Notes: generated by a model from the sequence alone, not told the origin. A stretch of DNA of 8,745 bases from Burkholderiales bacterium RIFCSPHIGHO2_12_FULL_61_11 (GCA_001770785.1 MERZ01000070.1:4375-13119), one strand, 5' to 3'. Numbered from the stretch's first letter, positions 1-6,935 are shown. Numbers and translations: made by a program.

Positions 1-39
1 TGGATTTCCCAGGCAAACGTACTGTTCCAATCAGCGGGT

Positions 40-45
40 TATACT
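40..45 (+). promoter_or_regulatory. Putative -10 box of the rpsP operon promoter
   Basis: TATACT matches the sigma-70 -10 consensus at five of six positions. It would put the transcript start near position 52 and give rpsP a leader of about 105 nt. No good -35 hexamer lies 16-18 bp upstream, so the call rests on the -10 box and on its place ahead of the first gene of a ribosomal operon. Nothing in bases 1-39 can be assigned to a gene. Confidence 0.35.
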
Positions 46-111
46 CGCAGGCTTTGCAGCATTTCGCTGGCCGGGTGCCATGTCGTGTGTCTCAAGCGCT
101 GCGGAAATATT

Positions 112-140
112 TGGGGTATCTGCTTTTCCGGCAGGCCCCA
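112..140 (+). promoter_or_regulatory. Hairpin in the rpsP leader, just upstream of the Shine-Dalgarno site
   Basis: TGGGG (112-116) pairs with CCCCA (136-140), and CTGC (120-123) pairs with GCAG (131-134). This gives nine base pairs with a small internal loop and a seven-base apical loop. The hairpin ends seven bases before the GAAGGA ribosome-binding site (147-152). No T-run follows, so it is not a terminator. It could affect translation or stability of the operon mRNA, but a chance fold is possible. Confidence 0.3.
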
Positions 141-158
141 CCACCCGAAGGATAAATC

Positions 159-410
159 ATGGTCGTCATTCGACTTTCACGCGGCGGTTCCAAGCATCGT
201 CCATTTTTCAATATTGTTGTGGCTGACAAACGCGTTCGCCGCGACGGCCGTTTCATCGAACGCATCGGTTTTTACAACCCGATTGCCAAAGGTGGCGAGG
301 AAGGCCTGCGCATTGCGCAAGACCGTTTGGCCCACTGGATCGGTGTTGGCGCCCAGGCGTCCCCCACGGTTGAGCGTCTGGTCAAGCAGGGCGCCGCCAA
401 GGCCGCCTGA
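159..410 (+). CDS. rpsP: 30S ribosomal protein S16
   Basis: This is small-subunit ribosomal protein S16, which binds 16S rRNA and helps 30S assembly. The 83-residue product has the normal family length. It opens with the family signature [18 protein letters not shown], followed by [21 protein letters not shown] and a segment containing [11 protein letters not shown], all typical of bacterial S16. The start is well supported: GAAGGA at 147-152 lies six bases before the ATG. It is the first gene of the classic rpsP-rimM-trmD-rplS operon, and rimM follows after 14 bp. Expression probably depends on the promoter near position 40, with a leader hairpin in between. Confidence 0.98.
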   Translation: MVVIRLSRGGSKHRPFFNIVVADKRVRRDGRFIERIGFYNPIAKGGEEGLRIAQDRLAHWIGVGAQASPTVERLVKQGAAKAA

Positions 411-424
411 TTCCAGAGGTTTTG

Positions 425-1033
425 ATGCTGCCCGGCCTTCAGCCGTCCACGGGCTTGACCCCGTCAAGCCTTCCAGACGATGCCATTGAAGTCGGGCGCA
501 TTCTGGATGCATGGGGTGTGAAAGGCTGGGTGAAAATCCTGTCGCATAGCACCGATCCGGAAGCACTTTTCTCGGACAAATCCTGGTTTTTACAGGCACC
601 AGACGCCAAATTCCGACCGGGCTTCACGGCCTTTTCCGGCACGGTTTCGCTCAGTGTGGACGAGGCCAAAACCCATTCCGGTTCAATGGTCGCCAAATTC
701 AGCGGCGTCGATGACCGCAATGCCGCCGAGGCCTTGCGGGGCTGCCGAATTTTCTTGCCGCGCAGCAGTTTTCCGGCTGCTTCCAAGGACGAGTATTACT
801 GGGTCGACCTGATTGGCTTGAATGTGGTCAATCGTGAAGGCGTGGCCTTGGGGATCGTGCGCGATCTGATGGCCACAGGCCCGCACTCGGTGCTGTGTGT
901 TGAATACACCTTCCGCCAGGAAGATGGCACGAGCCGCACGGCCGAACGCATGATCCCTTTCGTTTCGGCCTATGTGGATGCGGTGGATATTGCCAACAAA
1001 TGCATCACTGTTGACTGGCAACCCGACTATTGA
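425..1033 (+). CDS. rimM: 16S rRNA processing / 30S maturation factor RimM
   Basis: RimM is a cytoplasmic assembly factor that helps mature the 30S head and binds S19. The product has 202 residues. The N-terminal beta-barrel domain (about 20-110) carries the family motif VGRILDAWGVKGWVK at 23-37. The PRC-barrel domain (about 120-200) has YYWVDLIGLNVVNREG at 124-139 and the typical tail IPFVSAYVDAVDI...ITVDWQPDY. The ATG at 425 is preferred over the TTG directly before it, because the AGAGG at 415-419 is then five bases away rather than two. The first 20 or so residues are a short, low-conservation extension. The gene sits in its usual place between rpsP and trmD; trmD follows after 57 bp. Confidence 0.96.
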   Translation: MLPGLQPSTGLTPSSLPDDAIEVGRILDAWGVKGWVKILSHSTDPEALFSDKSWFLQAPDAKFRPGFTAFSGTVSLSVDEAKTHSGSMVAKFSGVDDRNAAEALRGCRIFLPRSSFPAASKDEYYWVDLIGLNVVNREGVALGIVRDLMATGPHSVLCVEYTFRQEDGTSRTAERMIPFVSAYVDAVDIANKCITVDWQPDY

Positions 1034-1090
1034 TCTCCCAAGCCGGGCGACTTGCCCTGAGGCGCTCCGCGCGCGCAAAATAGCTTGTCC

Positions 1091-1870
1091 ATGCGCTTTG
1101 ATGTCATCACCCTGTTTCCCGAGCTTTTCGCGCCGTTTCTCGTCTGCGGCGTCACTCGTCGCGCCTACGAAGCGGGTCTTGTAGAGGTCAGGCTCTGGAA
1201 CCCGCGCGACTTCGCCAGCGGCAACTACCGCCGCGTGGACGACCGTCCGTTTGGAGGGGGCCCCGGCATGGTGCTGATGGCCGAACCGCTTACGCTGTGC
1301 CTGGAAAGCGTGTGGGCCGAGCGTGCGGTCAGCGGTGCCGCGGCGGTGCCCACCGTCCTTTTTTCACCCGTGGGCCAGGTGTTGAATCATGCCGACGTGG
1401 AGCGCTGGTCAGCCAGCAGCGGCGCGGTGCTGATTTGTGGCCGCTACGAGGGCTTGGACCAGCGTTTCATTGACACCTTTGTCGACCACCAGATCAGTCT
1501 TGGTGATTTTGTGCTGTCGGGCGGAGAGATTGCCGCCATGGCGCTGCTGGACGCCGTGGCACGGCTGCAGCCCGGGGTTTTGAACGACGAAGGCAGCCAC
1601 CAGATGGACAGTTTCAATCTGGCGCTCGATGGGCTGCTCGATTGCCCTCATTACACCCGGCCGGAAGCCTGGCGCGATCAGTTGGTGCCGCAAGCCTTGA
1701 TGTCTGGCAACCACGCCCACATCGAGCGCTGGCGTCGCGAGCAGCGGCTGGCCTTGAGTCAGCGCCAGCGCCCCGAATTGATTCAGCAAGCGCGGCTAGC
1801 CGGCCATTTGAGCGCCAGCGACGAGGCCTTTCTGGCTGATTTGATCGAAAATCCAGAGCGAGACGCGTAA
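1091..1870 (+). CDS. trmD: tRNA (guanine-N1)-methyltransferase TrmD
   Basis: TrmD transfers a methyl group from S-adenosylmethionine to G37 of tRNAs that have G36, which prevents +1 frameshifting. The product has 259 residues, a normal length. The SPOUT trefoil-knot domain shows GGGPGMVLMAEP (55-66), LICGRYEGLDQRF (114-126) and SLGDFVLSGGE (136-146). R158 and D173 correspond by motif to the catalytic Arg154 and Asp169 known in other TrmD enzymes. The C-terminal tRNA-binding part has GLLDCPHYTRPEAW (181-194). The ATG at 1091, giving MRFDVITLFPELF, matches the usual family start better than the TTG at 1085. No clear Shine-Dalgarno site is seen. The TAA stop overlaps an ATG (TAATG, 1868-1872) that opens a 31-codon frame. 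Confidence 0.97.
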   Translation: MRFDVITLFPELFAPFLVCGVTRRAYEAGLVEVRLWNPRDFASGNYRRVDDRPFGGGPGMVLMAEPLTLCLESVWAERAVSGAAAVPTVLFSPVGQVLNHADVERWSASSGAVLICGRYEGLDQRFIDTFVDHQISLGDFVLSGGEIAAMALLDAVARLQPGVLNDEGSHQMDSFNLALDGLLDCPHYTRPEAWRDQLVPQALMSGNHAHIERWRREQRLALSQRQRPELIQQARLAGHLSASDEAFLADLIENPERDA

Positions 1871-1896
1871 TGGCTATAATCGAAGACTTTTCGATC
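1843..1896 (+). repeat. Competing inverted repeats at the end of trmD
   Basis: GATCGAAAA (1843-1851) is the perfect reverse complement of TTTTCGATC (1888-1896). The same right arm can instead pair locally: ATCGAA (1879-1884) with TTCGAT (1890-1895) around a five-base loop. The two pairings exclude each other, as in an attenuator-like switch. No strong T-tract follows, so neither is a clear intrinsic terminator. A regulatory role is inference only. Confidence 0.3.
1875..1880 (+). promoter_or_regulatory. Putative -10 box of an internal rplS promoter
   Basis: A perfect TATAAT lies five bases after the trmD stop. The best -35 candidate at 17-bp spacing (1852-1857, TCCAGA) matches the consensus at only three of six positions. 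If used, transcription would start near 1887 and give rplS its own transcript with a leader of about 115 nt. That would let L19 be made in higher amounts than RimM and TrmD, an imbalance known for this operon in E. coli. The exact box is seen; activity is not shown. Confidence 0.35.
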
Positions 1897-2000
1897 CTCT
1901 GGCGGCCACTGCAACCATGCGATTTCTCCTCAGGTGAATCCATGGATTTGCGGTCTTTAGCGTAGCGCGTGAATGAACGAAAAAGCTAGCTGGAAAAATT

Positions 2001-2369
2001 ATGAATCTGATTGAAACCCTTGAGCAGGAAGAAATTTCCCGCCTCAACAAAACCATTCCTGTTTACGCGCCTGGCGACACCGTCATCGTGAGCGTGAACG
2101 TGGTTGAAGGTACCCGCAAGCGCATGCAGGCTTTTGAAGGTGTCGTGATTGCCAAGCGCAACCGCGGCCTCAATTCAAGCTTCATCGTCCGCAAAATCTC
2201 CAATGGTGAAGGCGTTGAGCGTACCTTTCAGCTCTACAGCCCACTGATCGCGAAAATCGAAGTGAAACGTCGCGGTGACGTGCGTCGTGCCAAGCTGTAC
2301 TATTTGCGCAGCCGCAGCGGCAAGTCGGCGCGTATCAAGGAAAAGCTGGGTGCCAAGAAAGCGGCATAA
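2001..2369 (+). CDS. rplS: 50S ribosomal protein L19
   Basis: L19 is a large-subunit ribosomal protein located near the interface with the 30S subunit. The 122-residue product shows the full family pattern: [18 protein letters not shown] near 20-37, [20 protein letters not shown] near 41-60, then [20 protein letters not shown] and [17 protein letters not shown] basic tail ends in lysines and alanines. The start has only a weak Shine-Dalgarno match, GGA at 1992-1994, six bases before the ATG. It is the last gene of the operon, separated from trmD by an unusually large 130-bp gap, and is followed directly by a strong terminator. Confidence 0.98.
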   Translation: MNLIETLEQEEISRLNKTIPVYAPGDTVIVSVNVVEGTRKRMQAFEGVVIAKRNRGLNSSFIVRKISNGEGVERTFQLYSPLIAKIEVKRRGDVRRAKLYYLRSRSGKSARIKEKLGAKKAA

Positions 2370-2387
2370 AAGCAGTTGACACCCTCG

Positions 2388-2423
2388 AAAAGCCGCCCCA
2401 TAGAACCTTCGGGCGGCTTTTTT
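2388..2423 (+). terminator. Rho-independent terminator after rplS
   Basis: AAAAGCCGCCC (2388-2398) pairs perfectly over 11 bp with GGGCGGCTTTT (2411-2421). The loop has 12 bases, and the run of T continues to 2423. This is a textbook intrinsic terminator for the ribosomal operon. The four A on the left arm would act as a T-run on the other strand, so weak bidirectional use is possible. Confidence 0.93.
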
Positions 2424-2447
2424 CATGCCTGCCACGCTGTATCCCGT

Positions 2448-3155
2448 ATGACCTTCAAGAAACCATTACCGCAATTTAATCCTCGCAGCATCCCGGTGCT
2501 GGGGATCGATGACCATCTTGCCGAGGTAGCGCCCGAGCGCCTGACGCCGCAGTCTCTGCGGGAGCGTTTCAGGCATCCGCCGGTCTGGACGCCCGAGCAC
2601 AGTGGGGAACGAAAATATTCCGACCGCAAGCCGGCTCTTGCAGCAGTGTTGCTGCCCCTGGTGATGCGCGACGAGCTCACCTTGCTGCTGACCGTGCGGG
2701 CGCTCAACCTGTCGACCCATTCAGGTCATATCGCCTTGCCCGGCGGTCGCACCGACGCGACTGATCAGGATGCGATTGCCACGGCGCTGCGCGAGGCGCA
2801 TGAGGAAATCGGCTTGCCGCGCGGTCACGTTGAGGTGCTGGGCACCTTGCCGACCTACGTCACGGGATCGGCCTTCATCATCACGCCGGTGGTCGCACTG
2901 GTGAAACCGGGGTTCGTGCTGCAGCCCAACCCGGGGGAGGTCGCGGATATTTTTGAAGTGCCACTTGGGTATTTGATGAACCCCGCCCATCACCGCCGTC
3001 ACGAGACGGCGTTCGATGGCGTGCTACGCCAGTGGCTCTCCATGCCTTACACCCATCCCATGGCAGAGACTGACACTGGCGAATCGAGGGAGCGCTACAT
3101 CTGGGGCGCGACCGCCGGGATGCTGCGCAACTTCTATCGTTTCCTGAGCGCCTAG
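2448..3155 (+). CDS. NUDIX hydrolase, CoA pyrophosphatase (PCD1/NUDT7/YeaB-like)
   Basis: This is a likely NUDIX hydrolase that cleaves coenzyme A or CoA derivatives into phosphopantetheine and 3',5'-ADP. The product has 235 residues. The CoA-specific UPF0035 signature is visible at 79-100, LLLTVRALNLSTHSGHIALP followed by GG. It runs straight into the NUDIX box at 99-123, whose metal-binding core is REAHEEIGL (115-123). The box departs from the textbook spacing, with no Glu at the usual position before REAHEE, in the same way as CoA hydrolases of this subfamily. The C-terminal part has VTGSAFIITPVVALV and YIWGATAGMLRNF, also typical. The ATG at 2448 is chosen because longer in-frame versions would run into the rplS terminator. 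No Shine-Dalgarno site or clear promoter is seen. Substrate is inferred from subfamily. Confidence 0.88.
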   Translation: MTFKKPLPQFNPRSIPVLGIDDHLAEVAPERLTPQSLRERFRHPPVWTPEHSGERKYSDRKPALAAVLLPLVMRDELTLLLTVRALNLSTHSGHIALPGGRTDATDQDAIATALREAHEEIGLPRGHVEVLGTLPTYVTGSAFIITPVVALVKPGFVLQPNPGEVADIFEVPLGYLMNPAHHRRHETAFDGVLRQWLSMPYTHPMAETDTGESRERYIWGATAGMLRNFYRFLSA

Positions 3156-3215
3156 GAAGATTCCGGTCCCTGACAAGGCCGGCGTGCGGGGTGCCAGACA
3201 CCGTTATGATTTGCC

Positions 3216-4256
3216 ATGAGCTTTTTTGCCGTTTTGTTTGCACTCATCCTCGAACAGGCCCGACCATTGGCCCGCGGCAATTGGGTTCATGCCGTTTTTC
3301 GGGGGTGGGCGCGCTGGGCCAGTCGCAGCCTTGATGCCGGTAAGCCGCACCACGGATGGCTTGCCTGGACGGTTGCGGTGCTGGTCCCTGCGCTGGTGAC
3401 GCTGCTGGTTCACTGGCTGCTCTGGCAGGTGAGTGCGTTGCTGGCCTTTGCATGGAGCGTCGCCATTTTGTATGTCACGCTGGGTTTCCGGCAGTTCAGC
3501 CATTACTTCACTGATATACGCGACGCGCTGGACGACGGTGACGAAACCACGGCACGCGAGCTGCTGGCGCAATGGCGCCAGGTGGATGCGAGCGAATTGC
3601 CGCGCAGCGAAATTGTGCGCCATGTGATTGAATATTCGGTGATCGCTGCCCATCGCCATGTGTTTGGTGTGTTGGGCTGGTTTGCGGTGCTCGCTGCGCT
3701 GGGTCTGGGACCCGCCGGGGCTGTGCTTTACCGAATGAGCGAATTTGTCTCGCGCTACTGGATCCATAAAAGCAAATCCCCCGGAGACGGCGCCAGCCCG
3801 TCCTTGCAACGGGCTGCGACCCAAGCCTGGGGCGTCATCGACTATGTTCCGGCCCGTGTCACCTCGCTGGGATTTGCGGTCGTCGGGAGTTTTGAGGATG
3901 CGATTGACGCCTGGCGCCACTACACGCAGCGCTTCTCGGCCAACACGTCCGCGGGCAATGCACCCGGCACCATTGAAAACCGCAACGACGGCATCATTAT
4001 TGCCGCCACGTCGGGTGCGTTGAATGTGCGGCTGGGCGGTGAAGCGCTCAAGGCCGCATTTGTCCCCGATGCATCGCCGGGGTTTGAGACGGACGGACTG
4101 GAGCCTGAGGGTCAGGACCGCATCGCCACCGAGTCCACGCCTGGGCGGGAGCCTGAAGTGGCGCATCTGCGCAGCGTCGTCGGGTTGGTATGGCGTTCCG
4201 TGGTGCTCTGGATGCTGCTGCTGGCGTTGCTGACCCTGGCGCGCTTGTTGGGTTAA
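3216..4256 (+). CDS. CobD/CbiB-family membrane protein (AmpE-like)
   Basis: This is an integral membrane protein of the CobD/CbiB/AmpE superfamily, 346 residues long. Hydrophobic segments lie near 1-14, 48-68, 71-90, 150-171 and 323-345. Two conserved stretches identify the family: VIDYVPARVTSLGF (207-220), also close to the equivalent VLDWVPVRL part of AmpE, and NDGIIIAATSGALNVRLGG (257-275), which resembles the CbiB motif ending in AGALGVRLGG. Residues 282-320 form a low-complexity acidic linker before the last helix. CbiB attaches aminopropanol to cobyric acid; AmpE is an inner-membrane protein linked to beta-lactamase control. No cobalamin gene and no ampD lie nearby, so the reaction cannot be stated. 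It starts 60 bp after the NUDIX gene without a visible Shine-Dalgarno site and converges on rsgA. Confidence 0.8.
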   Translation: MSFFAVLFALILEQARPLARGNWVHAVFRGWARWASRSLDAGKPHHGWLAWTVAVLVPALVTLLVHWLLWQVSALLAFAWSVAILYVTLGFRQFSHYFTDIRDALDDGDETTARELLAQWRQVDASELPRSEIVRHVIEYSVIAAHRHVFGVLGWFAVLAALGLGPAGAVLYRMSEFVSRYWIHKSKSPGDGASPSLQRAATQAWGVIDYVPARVTSLGFAVVGSFEDAIDAWRHYTQRFSANTSAGNAPGTIENRNDGIIIAATSGALNVRLGGEALKAAFVPDASPGFETDGLEPEGQDRIATESTPGREPEVAHLRSVVGLVWRSVVLWMLLLALLTLARLLG

Positions 4257-4311
4257 GCGCTCATTTCTGGCGTCTGCCTGCTGTGCCTCGCGGCATGCGT
4301 TGCGCCATTTC

Positions 4312-5295
4312 TCAGTACCGCTTTTGTGACAGCTCAGCGAACAGTTCGCTATACAAACGATAGCGGATAGCGCTTATTCCGTTTGAGCTGGAGGCTGATT
4401 TAACCTCTGAAATCACGCCGCAGCCGGGCTCGTGCAGGTGCGTGCAGTTGTAGAACTTGCAATGCTGTGCATGGGCCTTGATGTCGGGCATGTAGTGGGC
4501 AAGCTGCATCGGCTCAATGTGGTTCAGGCCAAACTCCTGAAAGCCTGGCGAGTCGATCAGCGCAGTGGTCCTGGCGTCCTCCCCATCGGTATCCACCCAG
4601 TACAGCGTTGTGCTGGTGGTGGTGTGCTTGCCAGAGTTCAGGGCCTGGGAGATTTCAGCCGTCAGCACCTTTGCCTGGGGCACCAGTAGATTCGTCAGGC
4701 TGCTTTTTCCTGCCCCCGAAGGGCCAAGCACCAGCGTCTTCTTGCCACGCAGAACGTCCAGCAGTTCAGCGCGTTGCGCCTCGTTGGTACTCGCCGGTTC
4801 GGTTTTTGGCTTGACGGCAAGCGGCAGCATCTTGTAGCCCATGGCCCGGTAGGGTGCCAGCTTGGCCCAGGCACGCGCGAACGGCTCGGTCAGGTCGCTC
4901 TTATTCAGCGCAATGATGGGGGTAATGCGCTCCGCTTCAGCGGCAATCAGGGCCCGCGTCAGCTGGCTTTCAGAAAACTCGGGCTCCGCGGCGATGAGGA
5001 TAAGGACCTGGTCCAGATTGGCGGCAAACGACTTGGTGCGCATCTCGTCCTGCCGGTAAAACAGGTTGCCGCGCGCTTCTATTTTTTCCAGGGTGCCTTC
5101 ATCCTGCGAAGGCAGCCACTGCACGCGGTCGCCGACCACGGCCTGGTTTTTCTTGCCACGCGGGTGGCAGATCACGCGTTGGCCGGATAGCGTTTCAACC
5201 AGCACATGGCGGCCAAAACTGGCCACCACCAAACCGGGCTGGTTGCCCGACAGGGGCGCGGCGCCGGAGCGCAGCTGTGGTGCCGGCTTGCTCAA
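4312..5295 (-). CDS. rsgA: Small ribosomal subunit biogenesis GTPase RsgA
   Basis: RsgA (YjeQ) is a circularly permuted GTPase that checks late 30S assembly near the decoding centre. The product has 327 residues. An N-terminal OB-fold (about 20-85) includes QPGLVVASFGRHVLVE. The permuted G domain shows the G4 motif ALNKSDL (129-135) before the P-loop GPSGAGKSS (191-199), then HTTTSTTLY (224-232) and the G3 motif DSPGFQEF (248-255). A C-terminal zinc site has C279, C284, H286 and C292. The start is TTG: no ATG occurs in frame before the middle of the protein. This TTG overlaps the phhB stop as TTGA (5295-5292), pointing to translational coupling. It is the last gene of the minus-strand operon. 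Confidence 0.95.
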   Translation of the reverse strand: MSKPAPQLRSGAAPLSGNQPGLVVASFGRHVLVETLSGQRVICHPRGKKNQAVVGDRVQWLPSQDEGTLEKIEARGNLFYRQDEMRTKSFAANLDQVLILIAAEPEFSESQLTRALIAAEAERITPIIALNKSDLTEPFARAWAKLAPYRAMGYKMLPLAVKPKTEPASTNEAQRAELLDVLRGKKTLVLGPSGAGKSSLTNLLVPQAKVLTAEISQALNSGKHTTTSTTLYWVDTDGEDARTTALIDSPGFQEFGLNHIEPMQLAHYMPDIKAHAQHCKFYNCTHLHEPGCGVISEVKSASSSNGISAIRYRLYSELFAELSQKRY

Positions 5296-5612
5296 GCCAG
5301 CAAGGCGTCAACCTTGGACGCGCAGAGAAAATCATTGACTGAAATACCGTTTACATCGTGGGTGTTGAAGCGAATCGTGCATTGGCTGAAACTTACCGCC
5401 AGATCCGGGTGATGGTTTTCAACATTGGCAATGAAAGCCACCGCGTTGGCAAAACCCATGGTTTCGTGGAAGTTTTTGAAGGCGAAGGTTTTTTCCAGCG
5501 CGCCGTCGATCAGGCGCCAGCCCAGTGCCTGCTCGCCGTTGAGCTTGCTCAGCTGCATCACCACTTCGGTGGCGCTCAGGGCCCGACGGTCTTGCTGAAT
5601 GGAGCGGCTCAT
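5292..5612 (-). CDS. phhB: 4a-hydroxytetrahydrobiopterin dehydratase (pterin-4a-carbinolamine dehydratase)
   Basis: The enzyme dehydrates 4a-hydroxytetrahydropterin and so recycles the pterin cofactor of aromatic amino acid hydroxylases. In some bacteria it partners phenylalanine hydroxylase PhhA. The product has 106 residues, a usual length. The core runs from FKNFHETMGFANAVAF to the active-site HHPD (67-70). The later conserved residues F75, H85 and D94 are in place, and TFAFKNF is also typical. The position four residues before the first active-site His is Asn63, where many members have Glu. The ATG lies only four bases after the protease stop, with no Shine-Dalgarno site seen, so translation is probably coupled. 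No phenylalanine hydroxylase gene is in the window. Confidence 0.92.
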   Translation of the reverse strand: MSRSIQQDRRALSATEVVMQLSKLNGEQALGWRLIDGALEKTFAFKNFHETMGFANAVAFIANVENHHPDLAVSFSQCTIRFNTHDVNGISVNDFLCASKVDALLA

Positions 5613-5616
5613 GGCG

Positions 5617-6900
5617 CTACGCTTGGGGGGTCGAAGGAGTCATGCGCCCCAGACGCTCGGAGGCGGGCGGGTGCGAGTAGTAAAACTTCACAAACACCGG
5701 GTCGGGTGTGAGTGTGCTGGCGTTGTCCTGGTAGAGCTTGAGCAGTGCGCTCTGCAAATCCTTGCCATTCGTTTGCGCAACGGCATAGGCGTCGGCCTCG
5801 AATTCATGCTTGCGTGAGAACTGGGTCAATAGCGGCGAGATAAAAAAGCCGAACACCGGCACCACCAGCAGGAACAGCAGCAAGGCCAGCGCGTCGTTGG
5901 CTGCGCCCAAGTTGGGACGTACCCCAAGCCCGGTGTAAAACCAGGCTTGCGATGACAGCCAGCCGAGCAGTGCAAAACCGACCAGGCTCATGGCAAACAT
6001 CGAAATGATGCGTTTGATGATGTGTTTGTGCTTGAAGTGGCCCAGCTCATGCGCCAGCACGGCATCGACCTCGTCGGGGCTGAGCTGCTCGAGCAGCGTG
6101 TCGTAAAACACCACGCGCTTGGTCGCGCCAAATCCGGTGAAATAGGCGTTGGCGTGGGCCGAACGCTTGCTGCCGTCCATCACAAACAGGCCTTTGGCCA
6201 TAAAGCCGCAGCGTTGCATCAGGGCCGTCACCCGCGCTTTCAGGGCCTCATCTTCCAGCGGCTTGAATTTATTGAACAGTGGCGCAATCACGGTGGGGAA
6301 AAGGAGCAGAACCAGCAGGTTAAAACCCATCCAGGTGCCCCATGCCCAGAGCCACCACAAACTGCCTGCGCTGCCCATCAGCCACAAAATCAGCGCCACG
6401 ATCGGCAGGCCGACGACAACGCCGACCAGCGCGGACTTTGCAAGGTCGGCCAGCCAGAGCCGAAACGTCATCTTGTTGAAGCCGAAGCGTTCCTCAATTT
6501 TGAAGGTGCTGTATAGGGTGAAGGGCAGGTCCAGCAGGCCGCTGATGACGCCAAAAGCCGCCAGCAAGGCCAGTTGGGGCACCAGAGGGCCGTAAGCGGC
6601 GAGGCCCGAATGAATGAGCGCCTGATTCAGCGAGTCAATGCCTCCGAGCAGCGTCCAGCCCAGCAGCAGGGCGGCGGCAAAAACTGTTTCCAGCATGCCA
6701 AAGCGCATCTTCGCCATGGTGTAGTCGGCGGCTTTCTGGTGCGCCTTGAGCGAGATGCTGGCTGCAAATGCTGCAGGTACGCTGCTGCGGTGGCTCGCCA
6801 CATGGCGTATTTGCCGCGAAGCCAGGTAGAACTTCGTGAGCAATTCCAGCACGAGGACGGCTGAAAACAGCAGGGTAAAGACAAATGAATAGTCGAACAT
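5617..6900 (-). CDS. M48-family membrane zinc metalloprotease (Ste24/CAAX-protease-like)
   Basis: This is a multi-pass inner-membrane zinc protease of peptidase family M48, closer to Ste24 than to the shorter HtpX. It has 427 residues. Hydrophobic helices lie near 5-24, 70-87, 105-127, 155-175, 180-203, 298-320 and 337-358. The zinc motif HELGH is at 284-288, with catalytic E285. The third ligand is probably E366 in SRKHEFEADAYA (362-373). SHPPASERL (409-417) is the typical C-terminal signature. GFGATKRVVFYDTLLEQL precedes the zinc site, as in Ste24 proteins. The physiological substrate is unknown; such proteases often act in membrane protein quality control. It is the first gene of the minus-strand operon and is divergent from orn, 35 bp away. 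No Shine-Dalgarno site is visible before its ATG. Confidence 0.92.
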   Translation of the reverse strand: MFDYSFVFTLLFSAVLVLELLTKFYLASRQIRHVASHRSSVPAAFAASISLKAHQKAADYTMAKMRFGMLETVFAAALLLGWTLLGGIDSLNQALIHSGLAAYGPLVPQLALLAAFGVISGLLDLPFTLYSTFKIEERFGFNKMTFRLWLADLAKSALVGVVVGLPIVALILWLMGSAGSLWWLWAWGTWMGFNLLVLLLFPTVIAPLFNKFKPLEDEALKARVTALMQRCGFMAKGLFVMDGSKRSAHANAYFTGFGATKRVVFYDTLLEQLSPDEVDAVLAHELGHFKHKHIIKRIISMFAMSLVGFALLGWLSSQAWFYTGLGVRPNLGAANDALALLLFLLVVPVFGFFISPLLTQFSRKHEFEADAYAVAQTNGKDLQSALLKLYQDNASTLTPDPVFVKFYYSHPPASERLGRMTPSTPQA

Positions 6901-6935
6901 CGCTAGGAGTTTAGGGCATAGGCGAGAATCACACG

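Noticed and set aside
1..84. Possible gene end upstream of rpsP
   Set aside because: No frame could be tied to a recognisable protein tail in this short edge; it is treated as promoter and leader.
177..599. Long minus-strand open frame across rpsP and rimM
   Set aside because: It is a shadow of two well-recognised genes in other frames and resembles no protein family.
1937..1948. Perfect 12-bp palindrome AATCCATGGATT before rplS
   Set aside because: A perfect 12-bp palindrome is expected about twice by chance in a window this size, and it has no loop for an RNA hairpin. No further support for an operator.
3205..3210. TATGAT as a promoter for the CobD-like gene
   Set aside because: It lies six bases from the start codon, and the nearest -35-like CTGACA (3170-3175) is 29 bp away, too far for a sigma-70 promoter. 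The gene is more likely co-transcribed with the NUDIX gene.
3204..4166. 320-codon minus-strand open frame opposite the CobD-like gene
   Set aside because: Long antisense frames are common in GC-rich coding DNA. Its composition is rich in Arg, Gln and His with no recognisable motif, while the + strand frame has clear family motifs and membrane helices.
4257..4311. Search for a shared terminator between the convergent cobD-like gene and rsgA
   Set aside because: Only a short TGCC/GGCA stem is seen, with no T-run on either strand.
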